46,148 bases of DNA from an uncultured Thermoleophilia bacterium. GTDB taxonomy: Bacteria; Actinomycetota; Thermoleophilia; Miltoncostaeales; Miltoncostaeaceae. A program made the translations under genes and the position numbers. Position 1 is the first letter of the stretch; every line of letters begins with the position of its first letter. The stretch is from contig CALIKX010000022.1 in assembly GCA_938017905.1 (NCBI GenBank), forward strand, positions 1-46,148, given 5' to 3'. This document shows, piece by piece, positions 1 through 7,168 of the stretch. Under the pieces are notes generated by a model. That model worked only from the letters and a program-made list of their open reading frames with translations. It had not been told where the DNA came from and searched no databases.

Positions 1-483
1 TACGTGCTGGGCCTCGTCCTCGCTGCGGCATGGACCACGGCCGGCGGGGCGCTGGCGTTCGCGCTTCCGGGCGCGGGCGTGCAGTCGGCCGGGCAGGTGA
101 TCGCGGCGGGCGCGTGGTTCACGCTGTGGTCGTTCGCAGGCCTGCTCGTGCTGCCCTCGGTGAGCCGGCCGGCCGTCTACGCCGCGGATTCGGCAGCGCT
201 GCAGGACCACCCCGCGGAGGAGGTCGCACGGGCCATCCGTGCGCTGGACGCACTGCAGGATGACGAGCCCGAGCGGCCAGACGGAATCGAGGTGATCTTC
301 CATCCCATCCCGTCTGCGGGCCGCCGCATCCGTCGGCTGGGACAGGCCGCACCGGGCATCAGGCCCTGGCACGTGGCGCGGCTGGCGCTGCCGATGTCGT
401 GGTGCCTGCTGGGGCTGATGGGACGCGCGGTGCACTGCAACGCCGGGCGCCCCGAACTCTGGGTGCTGCTGCCCTCCGACTGA
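1..483 (+). CDS. C-terminal part of an uncharacterised membrane protein
   Basis: The reading frame is open from the first base, so the gene starts outside the window and only about 160 C-terminal residues are visible. There are two hydrophobic stretches near the visible start (about residues 2-22 and 28-52, the second ending in LLVLPSVSRP) and a third, weaker one near the C-terminus (RLALPMSWCLLGLMGRA). Between them lies a soluble acidic segment with EEVARAIRALDAL and a FHPIPSAGRRIRRL stretch. The order membrane helix, SRPAVYAAD, helix and P-S-x-x-x-R-I-R-R-L recalls the C-terminal half of M48 family membrane peptidases, but the zinc motif would lie upstream and cannot be seen, so this is only a hint. 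Confidence 0.6.
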   Translation, partial: YVLGLVLAAAWTTAGGALAFALPGAGVQSAGQVIAAGAWFTLWSFAGLLVLPSVSRPAVYAADSAALQDHPAEEVARAIRALDALQDDEPERPDGIEVIFHPIPSAGRRIRRLGQAAPGIRPWHVARLALPMSWCLLGLMGRAVHCNAGRPELWVLLPSD

Positions 484-503
484 CGTCGCCGGGGAGACGC
501 GGC

Positions 504-941
504 CTACGCGAGCCCGTCCACCACCCGCACGTTGCGGATGTCGAAGTCGTCCTCGCCCCAAGGGGCGGTGAGGAACGCCCCGGTGGTCTCCACCGCCACG
601 GCGGGGGATGTGGCGCGCATGCTCATCACAAGCAGGTTCGCGTGGTTGTACTTGCGCGCCAGGCGGGCCGTCTCGGCATCGGCGCACAGCGCAGCGCGCG
701 CGCCCTGCACCTTGTTGGCGGCGATGCAGGCCCCCGTGCCGCTCCAGCAGAAGAGGACGCCGACGTCCGCATCGCCTGAGGTGACGGCGCGCGCGGTGGC
801 GGCGGACGCCTCGGCCCACTCGGTGTCGTCACCGTCCACGAGGGGCCCGATCAGCGTCAGCTGATGCCCCTGGTCGCGCAGCCACTGCACCACGGCATCG
901 GTGACGGGCTGGCGCATGTCGGATCCCACGGCGATGCGCAT
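504..941 (-). CDS. RpiB/LacAB-family sugar-phosphate isomerase-like protein
   Basis: The 145-residue product starts MRIAVGSD and carries the hallmark RpiB stretch C65-WSGTG-ACIAANKVQGARAAL, followed by N-H-A-N around residue 99 where the family usually has N-D-A-N. RpiB enzymes interconvert ribose 5-phosphate and ribulose 5-phosphate using this cysteine. Here two residues (W66, S67) separate the cysteine from the GTG loop, and the H usually following GSD near the N-terminus is M, so substrate or activity may differ. The start at 941 is chosen because family homology begins there and a TACATT hexamer ends 6 bases upstream. The gene is divergent from the hydrolase at 982. Family assignment is firm; the precise reaction is not. 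Confidence 0.85.
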   Translation of the reverse strand: MRIAVGSDMRQPVTDAVVQWLRDQGHQLTLIGPLVDGDDTEWAEASAATARAVTSGDADVGVLFCWSGTGACIAANKVQGARAALCADAETARLARKYNHANLLVMSMRATSPAVAVETTGAFLTAPWGEDDFDIRNVRVVDGLA

Positions 942-953
942 AGCGCAAATGTA
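942..953 (-). promoter_or_regulatory. -10 element of the rpiB-like gene, leaderless
   Basis: On the minus strand TACATT occupies 953-948 and is followed by the six bases TGCGCT and then the ATG at 941. There is no Shine-Dalgarno sequence. The predicted transcription start coincides with the A of the start codon. No convincing -35 hexamer is seen. Confidence 0.45.
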
Positions 954-968
954 CCGGCGCCCGGGCGC

Positions 969-974
969 TACCGT
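969..974 (+). promoter_or_regulatory. -10 element of the MBL-fold hydrolase gene, leaderless
   Basis: TACCGT lies seven bases before the ATG at 982, with no Shine-Dalgarno sequence between them. It sits in the 40-base gap shared with the divergent rpiB-like gene, so the two promoters overlap back to back. Confidence 0.4.
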
Positions 975-981
975 GCTGCGC

Positions 982-1617
982 ATGATCGTTCGTGGAGGTA
1001 CCTTCGGACCCGTGGCCACCAACACCTACGTGGTGGCCGACCGGGAGGGCGGCAGCGCCCTCATCGTGGACCCGGCGGCCGGCAGCAGCCGCTGGGTGGC
1101 TGAGACGCTGTCGGCGCTGGCGGTGGAGCCCGTGGCAGTTCTGGACACCCATGGCCACTGGGACCACGTGGTGGAGAACCACGTGTGGGATGCCCAGGGC
1201 ATCCCCGTGTGGGTGGGACGCGGCGATGAGGGCTGGCTGGAGGCACCGGCGCCGTTCAACCCTGCGCTGTTCGGCAACCCCCCGCCCACGCCGGGCGTGA
1301 CACCCGCCGCCATCCTCGAGGATGGCGACACCATCACCTGCGGCGACCTGGTGTTCCAGATGCTGGCCACCCCCGGGCACTCGCCCGGCCTGCAGGTGGC
1401 CTACAACGCGGAGGCCGGGCAGGCGCTGGTGGGCGACCTGATCTTCGCGATGGGCATCGGCCGGACCGACTTCCCCGGCAGCGACCATGGCGACATGGTG
1501 CGCTCGCTCACCCGCCTGTTCGACGAGATCCCGGGCGACACGGTGATCTACCCCGGCCACGACCGGTGGGGAATGACGCTGGCCGATGCCGAGCCCTACG
1601 CACGGATGTTCATGTGA
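982..1617 (+). CDS. metallo-beta-lactamase-fold hydrolase, glyoxalase II-like
   Basis: The 211-residue protein has the zinc-binding signature H57-G-H59-W-D61-H62, then H133 in PGHSPG, D152 in VGDLIFAMGIGRTDFPGSD, and H193 in YPGHD. This is the full metal-ligand set of the binuclear hydrolases of the glyoxalase II type (hydroxyacylglutathione hydrolase-like thioesterases). It is cytosolic, with no signal peptide. The start at 982 is preferred over upstream ATGs in the same frame because the fold begins with IVRGGTFGPVATNTYVV. The mrp gene begins inside its stop codon (GTGA at 1614), so the two are cotranslated. The real substrate cannot be told from sequence; small thioesters or persulfides are common for this branch. 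Confidence 0.88.
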   Translation: MIVRGGTFGPVATNTYVVADREGGSALIVDPAAGSSRWVAETLSALAVEPVAVLDTHGHWDHVVENHVWDAQGIPVWVGRGDEGWLEAPAPFNPALFGNPPPTPGVTPAAILEDGDTITCGDLVFQMLATPGHSPGLQVAYNAEAGQALVGDLIFAMGIGRTDFPGSDHGDMVRSLTRLFDEIPGDTVIYPGHDRWGMTLADAEPYARMFM

Positions 1618-2714
1618 GCGTCACGCGTGACGATGTGATCGCGGCGCTGGACCGCGTGCTCGACCCGGAATTGCACCGCAGCATCGTGGCGCTCGGCATG
1701 GTGGGCGCGGTGGAGGTGGACGGTCCGCGGGTGGCAATCACCATCAAGCTCACGGTGGCGGGATGCCCGCTGAAGGCCGAGATCCAGCGGCGCGTGAGCG
1801 AGGCCGTGGCCGTCCTCCCCGGCGTGGAGGGCGTGCAGGTGGGCCTCGACACCATGACCGACGAGGAGCGCGCCGGGGTGCGCGAATCCATCATCGGCGG
1901 GCCGCGCCGCGACAGCCCCTTCACGCCCGACGCGCGCACCCGGGTGATCCTGGTGTCATCGGGTAAGGGCGGCGTGGGCAAGTCGAGCGTCACGTGCAAC
2001 CTGGCGGTGGCGCTGGCGGCGCAGGGTCATTCGGTGGGACTGCTCGATGCCGACGTGTACGGGTACTCGATCCCACGGATGATGGGCGCCACGCAGCAGC
2101 CGGTGATGCTCGACGACCTCATCATCCCGGTCGAGAGCCACGGGGTGCGGCTGATGAGCATCGGCTTCATGACGGCCGACGACAACCCCGTCATCTGGCG
2201 GGGCCCCATGCTGCACAAGGCGCTCACCTCATTCGTGACCGAGGTCTTCTGGGACGACCCCGACGTGCTGCTGGTGGACCTGCCGCCGGGAACGGGCGAT
2301 GTGGCGCTGTCGCTGGCGCAGTTGCTGCCCGCGGCACAGGTGCTGGTGGTCACCACGCCGCAACTCACCGCACAGCGGGTGGCCCGACGGGCGGCCGCGA
2401 TGGCGAGCCGGGTGGAGCTGCCCGTACTGGGCGTGATCGAGAACATGTCGTGGTTCGTCGCCCCGGACACGGGCGCCCGCTACGAGGTGTTCTCAGGGGG
2501 CGGTGGGCAGGCACTTGCCGATGACCTGGGCGTTCCCCTGCTGGGGCAGGTGCCGCTCGAGTCGGATGTGGCCCGGGCCGGTGACGAGGGAATGCCCGTG
2601 GTGGCCGCGCGGCCCGACAGCCCGGCAGCGCGGGCCCTCGTAGGCATCTCCGCCCAGGTGGCGGGTGCGGCGGGCATCCCGACGGCATCGGGCATCCCCC
2701 TCACGGCCGGGTAG
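1614..2714 (+). CDS. mrp: Mrp/ApbC-family Fe-S carrier P-loop ATPase
   Basis: The 366-residue protein has an N-terminal MIP18/DUF59 domain (about 1-85, with DPELH near 17-21 and AGCPLK at 49-54) followed by a SIMIBI-class ATPase domain with the deviant Walker A SGKGGVGKSS at 116-125, LLDADVYGYSIPRMMG and the DLPPGTGD motif. Mrp/Nbp35/ApbC proteins carry Fe-S clusters to apo-targets. The C-terminal CxxC that bridges the cluster in many homologues is absent (ENMSWFVAPDTG instead), as I recall for actinobacterial Mrp. GTG at 1614 is chosen since it overlaps the preceding TGA and the DUF59 domain begins right there; an upstream ATG at 1566 lies inside the hydrolase gene. A ferredoxin follows. Confidence 0.92.
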   Translation: MSVTRDDVIAALDRVLDPELHRSIVALGMVGAVEVDGPRVAITIKLTVAGCPLKAEIQRRVSEAVAVLPGVEGVQVGLDTMTDEERAGVRESIIGGPRRDSPFTPDARTRVILVSSGKGGVGKSSVTCNLAVALAAQGHSVGLLDADVYGYSIPRMMGATQQPVMLDDLIIPVESHGVRLMSIGFMTADDNPVIWRGPMLHKALTSFVTEVFWDDPDVLLVDLPPGTGDVALSLAQLLPAAQVLVVTTPQLTAQRVARRAAAMASRVELPVLGVIENMSWFVAPDTGARYEVFSGGGGQALADDLGVPLLGQVPLESDVARAGDEGMPVVAARPDSPAARALVGISAQVAGAAGIPTASGIPLTAG

Positions 2715-2750
2715 ACTGCCCCCCGTTCGGCGGACCCGGTTGGGGGTCTG
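2712..2750 (+). promoter_or_regulatory. candidate ferredoxin promoter and leader hairpin
   Basis: TAGACT at 2712-2717 overlaps the mrp stop codon and could be a -10 element. Downstream, CGGACCC (2731-2737) and GGGTCTG (2744-2750) pair across a six-base loop, with one G-U pair. No T-run follows, so this may be a 5' leader hairpin, an mrp 3' end or both. No good -35 is visible. Confidence 0.25.
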
Positions 2751-2776
2751 CGAAGCGATCGCCTGAGGAGACTCCG

Positions 2777-3088
2777 TTGGCCTACGTCATCACCGAGCCC
2801 TGCATCGGCACCAAGGACACCTCCTGCGCGGATGTGTGCCCCGTCGACTGCATCCACCCCGCACCGGGCGAGGACAACGCCGACACGGCCACGATGCTCT
2901 ACATCGACCCGTCCGAATGCATCGACTGCGACGCCTGCGTCGAGGCCTGCCCGGTTGACGCCACGATGGCCGAGGACGACGTCCCGGCCCAGTGGGAGGT
3001 CTTCAAGGAGATCAATCGCGCCTACTACGAGCAGGGCCACGAGGCCGGCGAGACGATGGTGCAGGAGTTCCTGGCCGCCCGCGGGTAG
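2777..3088 (+). CDS. fdxA: 7Fe ferredoxin ([3Fe-4S][4Fe-4S])
   Basis: The 103-residue acidic protein begins at a TTG codon, seven bases after a GAGGAG ribosome binding site at 2765-2770. Cysteines lie at 9, 17, 21, 25, 48, 51, 54 and 58. C48-xx-C51-xx-C54-xxx-C58-P is a classical motif, and the C9-x7-C17-x3-C21 spacing is that of 7Fe ferredoxins, in which C9, C17 and C58 hold the [3Fe-4S] cluster and C21, C48, C51 and C54 the [4Fe-4S] cluster. The long C-terminal extension (WEVFKEINRAYYEQG) is also typical. It is a soluble electron carrier; its partner enzymes are not encoded here. It follows mrp and ends at a strong convergent terminator. Confidence 0.93.
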   Translation: MAYVITEPCIGTKDTSCADVCPVDCIHPAPGEDNADTATMLYIDPSECIDCDACVEACPVDATMAEDDVPAQWEVFKEINRAYYEQGHEAGETMVQEFLAARG

Positions 3089-3112
3089 CGACACCCCTAA
3101 ATGCAGTACCCG

Positions 3113-3139
3113 CGAAGGGCGCCCACCGGGCGCCCTTCG
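3113..3139. terminator. bidirectional terminator between ferredoxin and SirB1-like gene
   Basis: CGAAGGGCGCCC (3113-3124) and its exact reverse complement (3128-3139) form a 12-base-pair stem with a three-base loop between two convergent genes. There is no long T-run, as is usual in very GC-rich genomes. Confidence 0.75.
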
Positions 3140-3166
3140 TCGTTCCGGGCCACCTCAGCCGGGCGC

Positions 3167-3946
3167 CTAGTTGAGGCGGGCGGCACGGATGTCGTCCAGG
3201 GTCGATTCCGCCACCCGCACCGCAAGGGATGGCGGGGTGGTGGTGAGCAGGGAGCCCAACAGGGCCTCGGCCTCGTCGGAGTCCCCCATCGCCACCAGCA
3301 CCTCGGCCAGCCGCACACGGGGCGCCGGGTCATCCGGGTTCACGAGGGCCTGCAGCCCGAGGCACCAGCGCACGTCGGACAACCGGTCCCGACGCCGGTA
3401 GGAGCCCTCGAGGTTGAGCAGCATCCGGATGACGGTGACCTCGGCCGGTGCGGGCGAGAGGTGCCCGGGCTCGAGGTCCGTGCCGGCGGTGTCACGCGCG
3501 ATCCCGGCGAGTTCCGCCACGGTCCGCGGCGCCCAGCCATGGAACGGATCCACGTAACGGACGCGCCCATCGGACACATCGGCCACGATGTAGTGACCGG
3601 GCATCGCGACGCCCTCGATGCGCGCGCCGGTGCGACGCCCCACCGCCACGGCCAGCGCCGACAGCGCGATGGGCAGGCCCCGGCGCCTCCGCAGCACATG
3701 GTCGAGGAACGAGTTGCGCGGGTCGTCGTAGGCGTCGGCATCCCCCGCATAGCCTTCGTCGCGCAGCAGGTCGAACACCGCGGTGGCGTCGGTGCCCCCC
3801 GCCATCACGGCAAGGCGGTCCACTTCATCCAGCCAGCGCTCGCAGTCGAGCCCCGGCCGCCCCTCCGCTGCGATGCGCAGGTTGGCCTCGGCCAGGTCGG
3901 GGTCGGGCGCCCGCATCAGGTCGACCAGACGGGCCCGGTTCTCCAT
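3167..3946 (-). CDS. SirB1/transglutaminase-like protein with C-terminal TPR
   Basis: The 259-residue protein begins MENRARLVDLMR. Its centre carries the features of the SirB1 N-terminal (transglutaminase-like) family: DDPRNSFLDHVLRRRRGLPIALSALAVAVGRR, GVAMPGHYIVAD and YVDPFHGW. The C-terminal quarter (VRWCLGLQALVNPDDPAPRVRLAEVLVAMGDSDEAEALLGSLL) forms a tetratricopeptide pair. The family resembles transglutaminases but usually lacks the catalytic cysteine, and no Cys-His-Asp triad is evident here. The function of these proteins is unknown. The start at 3946 is two bases after the stop of the preceding small gene, making it the last gene of a five-gene minus-strand operon. Confidence 0.8.
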   Translation of the reverse strand: MENRARLVDLMRAPDPDLAEANLRIAAEGRPGLDCERWLDEVDRLAVMAGGTDATAVFDLLRDEGYAGDADAYDDPRNSFLDHVLRRRRGLPIALSALAVAVGRRTGARIEGVAMPGHYIVADVSDGRVRYVDPFHGWAPRTVAELAGIARDTAGTDLEPGHLSPAPAEVTVIRMLLNLEGSYRRRDRLSDVRWCLGLQALVNPDDPAPRVRLAEVLVAMGDSDEAEALLGSLLTTTPPSLAVRVAESTLDDIRAARLN

Positions 3947-3948
3947 CG

Positions 3949-4212
3949 TCACGGCGCACCGCCGAGCAGGTCGGCCTGCGCCTCCTGCAGGCCCATCCGG
4001 CACAGCGACAGGGCGGCCTGCCGCACGGCCTCGCGCTCGGGTGCCGCGCGCAGCAGCCGGGCGGCCTCTGCCAGCACATGGCCTGCCGGCATCCCGTCCG
4101 CCGCGCGCGCCGCCTGGGCCAGCAGCGGGCCGGCCACGGCGTCCCTGCGAACCAGTGCCATCTCGGCCTGGGCCGCCAGCGCGATCACGCGCAGGACGTC
4201 GGGGGCGCTCAC
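3949..4212 (-). CDS. hypothetical 87-residue helical protein
   Basis: A short alanine-rich, all-helical product (SAPDVLRVIALAAQAEMALVRRD...) with 87 residues. It starts at a GTG whose last bases form the TGA of the upstream amidohydrolase (GTGA at 4209-4212) and ends two bases before the SirB1-like start. The tight coupling on both sides and the sensible composition support a real gene. The pattern of paired helices with AAxAxxAL spacing could be a single TPR-like unit, which would fit with its TPR-bearing neighbour. I do not recognise the family. Confidence 0.6.
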   Translation of the reverse strand: MSAPDVLRVIALAAQAEMALVRRDAVAGPLLAQAARAADGMPAGHVLAEAARLLRAAPEREAVRQAALSLCRMGLQEAQADLLGGAP

Positions 4213-5060
4213 GGCGCGACGCCTCCGAGCAGGCGTCGGGCATTGCCGCCCAGCACGGCCCGGAGCGCGGCCGCATCCCACCCGGCGACGCGCGCGGCCG
4301 CACCCACCAGGTGCAACGCCTGCGCATGGTCTCCGTAGGGCCGGTCCGACCCGAAGACCAGGCGCTCGGGGGGAAGCATCACCAGATCCGGCAGCGCCGC
4401 GATCGAGGTGTCGAACAGCACGTCCGGGTACGCCGCGGTGGCGGCCGCGAGCGCACGGTGGTCACCGCGGCCCCCATGGGCCAGGATCAGGCGCGCACTC
4501 GGCACGCGCTCGAGAAGCGCGGCGAAAGCAGGGCCCAGGGGTCGGGCGCCGAACCCGGCGTGGAACACCACCGGCCACCCCATGTCGGTCGCCAGCCGCA
4601 CCGCCGCCACGCAGGGGTCCGACTCCGGCCGAAAGCGCTGCGCCACCGGATGCAACTTGAGGCCACGGGCGCCGCCACGGTGCGCCTCCTCCATCACGGC
4701 CTCGAACGGTCCGGCGGGGTCCACCCGGCAGAACGGGATGATGCGCCCCGGGTGCGCGGTTGCGGCGTCGCACACCCGGAGGTTGGCCTCGCGGAAGTCG
4801 CCCGATGCGCCGGGCTCATCCGCCGGAAACGCCGCCGCGGCGGCGATGCCGTTGGCGTCAAGGTCGCGGACAAGGTCATCCGCACCCAGCGCATGCCCAT
4901 CGCGGTCGATGCCGAGGTGCACGTGCATGTCCACGATGCCGGTGCCATCGGGAACCACCACGCTGCGCCGCGCCCACTGCTCGATGCCCGCCAGCGCGTC
5001 CACATCCGCCCCGGCCGCGCCGAGCACCGCTGCGTCCTGGCCGAGAAGGCGCCCGCTCAA
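4209..5060 (-). CDS. amidohydrolase-2 family metal-dependent hydrolase
   Basis: The 283-residue protein is a TIM-barrel metal hydrolase. Visible ligands are H46-V-H48 (IVDMHVHLGID), K135-x-H137 (GLKLHP), H167 (VVFHAGFG), H195 (ILAHGG) and D239 (FGSDRPYGD). This fits PF04909, which contains decarboxylases and hydrolases of cyclic or aromatic acids. I start it at TTG 5060, because TTG overlaps the TGA of the thioesterase gene (TTGA at 5057-5060) and any longer frame would run through that gene. The barrel strand with HxH lies about 45 residues in, a little further than usual. It is coupled to a thioesterase upstream and a small protein downstream; substrate unknown. Confidence 0.8.
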   Translation of the reverse strand: MSGRLLGQDAAVLGAAGADVDALAGIEQWARRSVVVPDGTGIVDMHVHLGIDRDGHALGADDLVRDLDANGIAAAAAFPADEPGASGDFREANLRVCDAATAHPGRIIPFCRVDPAGPFEAVMEEAHRGGARGLKLHPVAQRFRPESDPCVAAVRLATDMGWPVVFHAGFGARPLGPAFAALLERVPSARLILAHGGRGDHRALAAATAAYPDVLFDTSIAALPDLVMLPPERLVFGSDRPYGDHAQALHLVGAAARVAGWDAAALRAVLGGNARRLLGGVAP

Positions 5061-5509
5061 TGCGTGCGCGCCTCGAAGTCCTCGATCATGCGGCGGAAGC
5101 CGTCGGGCAGCGGCGTGGCATCGCCACCCTCCCACGACTCCACGCCCACGATCACCGCGCGGGCGTCGGCCACGTGCAGCGCCCCGTCGGCGTCGATGCG
5201 CTCGAGGCGGGCCTCCATCGAGTGACTGCTCGTGCCGATCCGGGCGCACCGGACGAATACCTCGACGTCGTCGTCGAACCGCAGCGGCGCATGGAAGTCC
5301 ACCCCCATCGACCGCACCATGAACACGTGGCCGGGCTCGCCCACGAGGGGCAGCCCCGCGGCGCGCCGGTATTCGATGATGGCGCGCTCCAGGTACCGCC
5401 CGTAGCGCCCGAAGTAGACGACGCCGCCGGCATCGGTGTCGGCGAAGTCCACGCGCATCCGGGTGCTGAAGCCGAACGGTGGATGGTCATGGTCGCTAGC
5501 CGACGACAC
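5057..5509 (-). CDS. hot-dog fold acyl-CoA thioesterase (4HBT/YbgC type)
   Basis: The 150-residue protein has the 4-hydroxybenzoyl-CoA thioesterase signature RVDFADTDAGGVVYFGRYGRYLERA, with the catalytic aspartate at about residue 24 or 26. The remaining hot-dog strands (MVRSMGVDFHAPLRFDDDVEVFVRC, SSHSMEARLERI) are intact. The GTG at 5509 is preceded by a GGAGGGGAGAG ribosome binding site that lies within the end of the SDR gene, so the genes overlap by 14 bases. It presumably releases free acid from a CoA or ACP thioester cytosolically. Lying with an SDR and an amidohydrolase, it may belong to a small acid or lipid-modification pathway, but this is inference. Confidence 0.88.
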   Translation of the reverse strand: MSSASDHDHPPFGFSTRMRVDFADTDAGGVVYFGRYGRYLERAIIEYRRAAGLPLVGEPGHVFMVRSMGVDFHAPLRFDDDVEVFVRCARIGTSSHSMEARLERIDADGALHVADARAVIVGVESWEGGDATPLPDGFRRMIEDFEARTH

Positions 5510-6269
5510 GGCTCTCCCCTCCGTCGATGAGTATCGATGCGCCCGTGATGAAGGCCGCGCGCTCGGACGAGAGGAATGCCACCAGGTCGCCCACCTCCGC
5601 CGGATCCCCCACGCGCCCGGTGGGGTTGCGCGCGCCACGCTCAGCGATCGCCGCCTCCAGGTCCGGCGCCGCGGACAGCAACTCGCGCATGCGATCGGTG
5701 AGGATGGGCCCGGGCAGGACGTTGTTCACCGTGATGCCATCCCCTGCCACCTCCCGGGCCACCGTGCGCACCGCACCGGCCACACCCGCGCGCGTGGCAT
5801 TCGACAGGGCGAGCCCGTCGATCACCTCGCGCACCGATGTGCTGGTGATCGTGACGATCCTCCCCCATCCCCGGTCACGCATCGCGGGCAGGGCGGCGCG
5901 CATCAACCGCACGGTGCCGAGCAGGTTCTGCTGCACGGCGAGGTCCCACCCGGCGTCATCCGATCCCATGAACGGTCCCGGCGGCGGACCCCCGGCATTC
6001 GCCACCACGATGTCCACGGCCCCGAGGGCCTCCTGCGCCGCGGCCAGCGCGCGGGCCGGGCCTGCCGGGTCGCCCATGTCGGCCACCACGCCGTGGGCGT
6101 CGGCCCCGGCGGCGCGGAGCGCTGCCACCGTGGAATCCACTCCAGCGACGCCCCGGGCGGCCACCACCACGCGCACGCCCTCACGCGCCAGCGACTCCGC
6201 CGCGGCCCGGCCCATGCCCCGGGTGCCGCCGGTCACCAGCGCAGACCGCCCTCTGATTCCGAGGTCCAT
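5496..6269 (-). CDS. short-chain dehydrogenase/reductase with atypical active site
   Basis: The 257-residue Rossmann protein has the nucleotide motif TGGTRGMG at 13-20, D-M at 64-65, NAGG at 91-94 and the C-terminal GRVGDPAEVGDLVAFLSS...GASILIDGG block, all as in FabG-like SDRs. The catalytic Y-x-x-x-K is missing: the equivalent segment is LSNATRAGVAG (residues 155-165), giving S and R in place of Y and K. Similar substitutions occur in a recognisable subgroup of SDRs of unknown reaction, so this need not be a pseudogene. The ATG at 6269 has a GGGGGG ribosome binding site. It is the first gene of the minus-strand operon ending at 3167. Confidence 0.88.
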   Translation of the reverse strand: MDLGIRGRSALVTGGTRGMGRAAAESLAREGVRVVVAARGVAGVDSTVAALRAAGADAHGVVADMGDPAGPARALAAAQEALGAVDIVVANAGGPPPGPFMGSDDAGWDLAVQQNLLGTVRLMRAALPAMRDRGWGRIVTITSTSVREVIDGLALSNATRAGVAGAVRTVAREVAGDGITVNNVLPGPILTDRMRELLSAAPDLEAAIAERGARNPTGRVGDPAEVGDLVAFLSSERAAFITGASILIDGGESRVVG

Positions 6270-6324
6270 CGCCCCCCTTGCCCATACGCGGCCATGTCGC
6301 CGCGTGGTCCGTCACGATACGCCC

Positions 6325-6888
6325 ATGAGCAGTACGCAGATCCTCGCGCAGCTGGTCGGTGCCGTCGGCATCGCCCTGCTGCTGTCGTCCACCCTCATGC
6401 GCCAACGGGTGATGCTGCTCGCGCTGGACGCCGGCGGTTCCGCCGTGATGGGCATCCACTGGGCGCTGCTCGGCGGCACCGCCGGGATCGCCATCAGCGC
6501 GGTGGTGGTGGTGATGGACCTGGCGGGCACCGACCCACGGGATCCGCGCGGGCGACTGGTCCTGATCGCGAGCCTTCCGGTCACGGCCGTGCTGCTGGCG
6601 GTGTTCTGGACCGGCCCCGTGGACATCCTCGCCGGGCTCGGTCTGCTGGGCATCGCGCTGTCACGGCTCTCGGCGGGCCAGATCCGGCTGCGTGCGCTCT
6701 CGATGGCCGCATGCGTGCCGTGGATCAGCTACGGGGTGCTGATGGTGTCGATCCCGCAGATCGCGTTCAGCGCCGCGTACTTCGTGTTCATGGGCGTCAG
6801 CATCCTGCGCATCCGTAGCGGCCGGTGGCCCATGCCGGCGGCCACCACCGCCGCCGATGCCGCTATCCTGCCCGCCGATGGCCCCTAA
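6325..6888 (+). CDS. YgjV-like polytopic inner membrane protein
   Basis: The 187-residue protein is almost wholly hydrophobic, with about six membrane spans (for example QLVGAVGIALLLSSTLM, ALLGGTAGIAISAVVVVMDLA, LVLIASLPVTAVLLAVFW, DILAGLGLLGIALSRLSAG, and a final IAFSAAYFVFMGVSILRI). The pattern LLSSTLMRQR..LLALDAGGSAVMGIHWALLGG matches the YgjV/PQ-loop-related inner membrane family, whose role is not established. The ATG at 6325 has no Shine-Dalgarno sequence; a weak CACGAT hexamer six bases upstream may give a leaderless message. It overlaps the next small membrane gene by 11 bases. Confidence 0.7.
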   Translation: MSSTQILAQLVGAVGIALLLSSTLMRQRVMLLALDAGGSAVMGIHWALLGGTAGIAISAVVVVMDLAGTDPRDPRGRLVLIASLPVTAVLLAVFWTGPVDILAGLGLLGIALSRLSAGQIRLRALSMAACVPWISYGVLMVSIPQIAFSAAYFVFMGVSILRIRSGRWPMPAATTAADAAILPADGP

Positions 6889-7168
6889 GAAGAACAAGCC
6901 CAAGCGCGCCGGCGGACGCCGTGCCAACTACGCACCGCTGGCGCACACCGTGGGCGCGCGGCGCTTCTTCCCCTTCGGCTGGATCATGTGGGTGGGCTGG
7001 CTCATGTTCGGCCTGCTCGCCGTGGCCATGTTCGTGGAGATCTTCATCGCGGCCGCCGCGGCAACCCAGGACGGGTACTGGGGCGATGTATTCGGGGCGG
7101 TCCTCATGACCGTCCTGTTCGGCTGGATCTTCTGGCTGTTCGGGACCAGCCGCCTGAAGGAGCTCTAG
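6878..7168 (+). CDS. small two-span membrane protein, unknown
   Basis: The 96-residue product has a strongly basic N-terminus (MAPKKNKPKRAGGRR), then two hydrophobic segments (WIMWVGWLMFGLLAVAMFVEIFIAAAA, and VFGAVLMTVLFGWIFWLFGTS). The positive N-terminus should stay in the cytoplasm. The start overlaps the end of the preceding membrane-protein gene by 11 bases, and the stop shares the bases CTAG (7165-7168) with the stop of the convergent sufR gene. I do not recognise the family. Confidence 0.65.
   Translation: MAPKKNKPKRAGGRRANYAPLAHTVGARRFFPFGWIMWVGWLMFGLLAVAMFVEIFIAAAAATQDGYWGDVFGAVLMTVLFGWIFWLFGTSRLKEL

Noticed and set aside
3101-4660. 519-codon plus-strand open frame
   Set aside because: It is antisense to the SirB1-like protein, the 87-residue protein and the amidohydrolase, and has shadow-frame composition.
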